This document shows, piece after piece, positions 6,550-8,489 of a stretch of 8,489 bases of DNA. The stretch is taken from assembly GCA_947165195.1 (NCBI GenBank), contig CAMUZJ010000044.1, positions 1-8,489 of the forward strand. Reading direction: 5' to 3'. A program made the translations under genes and the position numbers. Source of the DNA: an uncultured Bacillota bacterium. GTDB taxonomy: Bacteria; Bacillota_I; Bacilli_A; RF39; UBA660. The notes under the pieces were generated by a model. That model was not told the origin of the DNA and made no database searches. It saw only the letters and a list, made by a program, of their open reading frames with translations. Position 1 is the stretch's first letter. The number at the start of each line of letters is the position of its first letter.

Positions 6550-8304
6550 TTAGTCTACTAGGAATTCGTATGGGGTAGCACTTGATCCATCTCCACCTTC
6601 AGCTATTTTTACACCAGGCTTAAGGGAAATTGATGGACGTACACCGCGACTACCATAAATATCTGCGCTGTTGCTCAACCTACCATCGTAATCTAAAAAA
6701 TACTCGCAAGCAGCATAATTATCAAAAGCTTGTGACGTCATTGACCACCACACATTATGTGTATACAAATAAAAATTGGAATTAGCCTTTGCTTTTACTC
6801 CCCCTGCTAATATAATTTCATCCACTGTTAATAACCCAACTGGATAGATTAAGGCTCCATTTCCACTAGTTGATTCTGTTACAGTAAAAGAATCATTCTT
6901 ATTCGGACAAGATAGACTTGGAGTTCCTGCGTTCACTCGCGAAAATGGACTATATCTTAAGAAAACACTAAGACTTCCTCCATTTGGATCCCATCCTCCA
7001 TATGAAGATACACTTCTATCATTACACCATACTGTATCTTCTAAATAATTATTATAATCCTTACTATTTGTTGTAAAATATGTTTTAAATGTATTATTAA
7101 ACCAATTATCTACTGCAGTTTTTATAGTCGAATTATTTGTATTGGTTTGCATATCTATTAAAGCAGTATTTATATCTTTACCACCTGTTAAGGTTATGTA
7201 ACGTAGTGTTGAACTACTGGCATAATATACATATTTAACAGATGCACAAGTTGTACCAGAACTAAAACAGGTATAATGATGTGTCGCATCTACGCCTTCA
7301 TGTGTATCACTTAATGTATACGTTCCATTTTCATAAGTAAACGTATTTCCATATACGTGACTCGCATTTGGTGAACCTGCTTGAAATTCATATACTGCTC
7401 CATACATATATCCATTATGAGCTGGAGAAGTATTTGGATTAAATCTGACTGTTGAAGTTAGTTGCGTTGCATCCCCTGTTGTATTTACACATTGTCCACT
7501 ATCATTAGGTGTACCATTATAAATTAACTTTGTTCCTCCTGTTTCCGTTGTTCTTACTATCTTCCAACAGAATCCTGCAAATTTAGCATTATTTTTTTTT
7601 ACATTTCCTCTGTAATAATATATTGGATAATCATCTTCTATTGTACTATTCATTACATATAATCCACTACCATTACTAGTTCCAAAATTGATACTACTAT
7701 CACTTAAGGCGCTATCTTTAACTAATGTTGCGAATTTAGATTCAATTAATTCAGGTGCTTGAACATAATTTACTCCAAAAGTTAGAGTTAAATTAACATC
7801 TTCTGCATCTAAATCTTCTGCAGATATATTCTTTTTAAATTCTACTCTTACTTTGTAGGTAACTGTTTTATTTTTTCTTAATGTATCATTTTGTGCTAGA
7901 GGAGTTCCATCTAGATACGTTGCAGTATAACTAACAAATTTTGCTACATCTGCATCCAAACTTGTCATGTTAACACTTTGTATCATCGCATCTATCGTAC
8001 CGTTATTTACTGCATCCACAGTAAACTCATAAAAATCTCCCGGCTTATCAAAGGTAACAGTATAATCAAGAGAAGTTGTTGTAGTACCTGTTGTTGAAGG
8101 TATAACAGTTGCCTCTATGCTTTCCTCGTTTACTTGTACATTGGTAAAATAAATATTCCAACTATTTCCACTTACACTGGTATTACCATTAATTGTTAAA
8201 TTACTTGTAAGAAAAGCAAAACCTATTCCCATGCATAAAATAGTTATAAAAATAAAGGACCTTTTATTACGCATAAAGTTATTTTTACGTAATTTTTTCT
8301 TCAT
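6550..8304 (-). CDS. Surface/secreted protein: SipW/TasA-like N-domain and GVRPxISL C-domain
   Basis: The protein has 584 residues. A basic N-terminus (KKKLRKNNFMRNKR) and hydrophobic helix (about 16-33) form a signal anchor. Residues 35-180 start LTINGNTSVSGNSWNIYFTN and read as a beta-sandwich like SipW/TasA/camelysin-type proteins. A middle region opens with DYPIYYYRGNVKKNNAKFAGF and IVRTTETGGTKLIYNG (249-264). The C-terminal domain (about 425-584) has YPVGLLTVDEIILAGG (487-502), FYLYTHNVWWSM (511-522), the GVRPSISL block (554-561), and GDGSSATPYEF near the end. I know this arrangement from surface proteins of uncultured gut Firmicutes; a DUF6273-like or lectin-like ligand-binding fold is inferred. 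There are seven exported cysteines (246, 272, 346, 353, 427, 466, 533), so one is unpaired. There is no LPxTG motif. AGGAG lies about 12 bases before the ATG, a longish spacing. The gene has its own promoter and terminator and no visible export partner. Confidence 0.85.
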   Translation of the reverse strand: MKKKLRKNNFMRNKRSFIFITILCMGIGFAFLTSNLTINGNTSVSGNSWNIYFTNVQVNEESIEATVIPSTTGTTTTSLDYTVTFDKPGDFYEFTVDAVNNGTIDAMIQSVNMTSLDADVAKFVSYTATYLDGTPLAQNDTLRKNKTVTYKVRVEFKKNISAEDLDAEDVNLTLTFGVNYVQAPELIESKFATLVKDSALSDSSINFGTSNGSGLYVMNSTIEDDYPIYYYRGNVKKNNAKFAGFCWKIVRTTETGGTKLIYNGTPNDSGQCVNTTGDATQLTSTVRFNPNTSPAHNGYMYGAVYEFQAGSPNASHVYGNTFTYENGTYTLSDTHEGVDATHHYTCFSSGTTCASVKYVYYASSSTLRYITLTGGKDINTALIDMQTNTNNSTIKTAVDNWFNNTFKTYFTTNSKDYNNYLEDTVWCNDRSVSSYGGWDPNGGSLSVFLRYSPFSRVNAGTPSLSCPNKNDSFTVTESTSGNGALIYPVGLLTVDEIILAGGVKAKANSNFYLYTHNVWWSMTSQAFDNYAACEYFLDYDGRLSNSADIYGSRGVRPSISLKPGVKIAEGGDGSSATPYEFLVD

Positions 8305-8332
8305 AAATTACTCACTCTCCTATTATGGCGTA

Positions 8333-8361
8333 ATCATATCATAATAAAGAAAAAAGTGCAA
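8333..8361 (-). promoter_or_regulatory. Predicted promoter of the surface protein gene
   Basis: On the minus strand a -35 TTGCAC (8361-8356, TTG conserved), a 17-base spacer and a -10 TATGAT (8338-8333, 5 of 6) are visible, about 28 bases before the ATG. The -35 box is part of the 3' arm of the preceding terminator hairpin. Confidence 0.5.
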
Positions 8362-8382
8362 GATTTAATATAATCTAACACT
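8346..8382 (-). terminator. Intrinsic terminator of the upstream partial gene
   Basis: On the minus strand AGTGTTAGATT (8382-8372) pairs with AATCTTGCACT (8365-8355), with one T-T mismatch and one G-U pair, around a 6-base loop, followed by TTTTTCTTT. It begins 3 bases after the stop codon of the gene entering from the right. Confidence 0.75.
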
Positions 8383-8385
8383 ATT

Positions 8386-8489
8386 TTAATTTTCTATCTT
8401 AATAGAAGCATCTCCTGTTAAGAAATTCATATATGTATCTAAGGTATTCTCCTCTTTTCTTAACTTATGTTGCGTTACTAAGAAACATA
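8386..8489 (-). CDS. 3' end of an unrecognised gene
   Basis: An open frame enters from the right edge and ends in TAA at 8388-8386. The visible residues are 33: CFLVTQHKLRKEENT, then LDTYMNFLTGDASIKIEN. The other two minus-strand frames hit stops within the first 25 bases, and a good terminator follows immediately, so this frame is very likely real. It is too short for a family call. The TGDASIKIEN ending looks like a beta strand, and no membrane segment is visible in this piece. Confidence 0.7.
   Translation of the reverse strand, partial: CFLVTQHKLRKEENTLDTYMNFLTGDASIKIEN

Overview
The window looks like chromosomal DNA from a low-GC, Gram-positive-type bacterium. It is AT-rich, uses TTA/AGA/ATA-heavy codons, has strong AGGAGG/AGGTGA ribosome sites, and carries FtsY-YlxM-Ffh proteins of the Bacillota type. 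The large surface protein has an architecture I associate with uncultured gut Bacilli (RF39/Erysipelotrichales-like lineages). That placement is inference. Trp is written TGG where I checked and every gene end I checked is TAA or TAG, so nothing suggests the mycoplasma code. Every gene lies on the minus strand.

Reading in the direction of transcription (right to left): (1) 8489-8386, the last 33 codons of an unrecognised gene, ending in a terminator; (2) 8304-6550, a membrane-anchored or secreted surface protein with a SipW/TasA-like N-terminal sandwich and a C-terminal domain of the type ending in a GVRPxISL motif; (3) 6479-4215, a likely operon of ftsY, ylxM and an uncharacterised single-pass membrane protein; (4) 4118-1944, a HerA/FtsK-superfamily ATPase (DUF87 type) with a long Asn-rich tail; (5) 1870-563, ffh; (6) 463-1, the start of a DUF402-family protein running off the left edge.

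The functional core is the signal recognition particle pathway: Ffh (signal-sequence-binding GTPase), FtsY (its membrane receptor) and YlxM (an HTH protein normally encoded between them). In Bacillus the order is ftsY-ylxM-ffh. Here ffh is split off from ftsY-ylxM by an orphan membrane protein gene and the HerA-like ATPase gene, and has its own promoter and terminator.

Five of the six intergenic gaps are about 70-100 bases. Each holds a terminator of the upstream gene packed against, or overlapping, the promoter of the next. The sixth (ftsY-ylxM, 60 bases) has no convincing terminator. No gene-free stretch reaches 300 bases, and I see no tRNA, rRNA, CRISPR, transposase or phage gene. The window is mainly a housekeeping locus. 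The parts least explained are the YlxM-linked membrane protein, the partnerless HerA-like ATPase, and the surface protein's compositionally distinct C-terminal domain.
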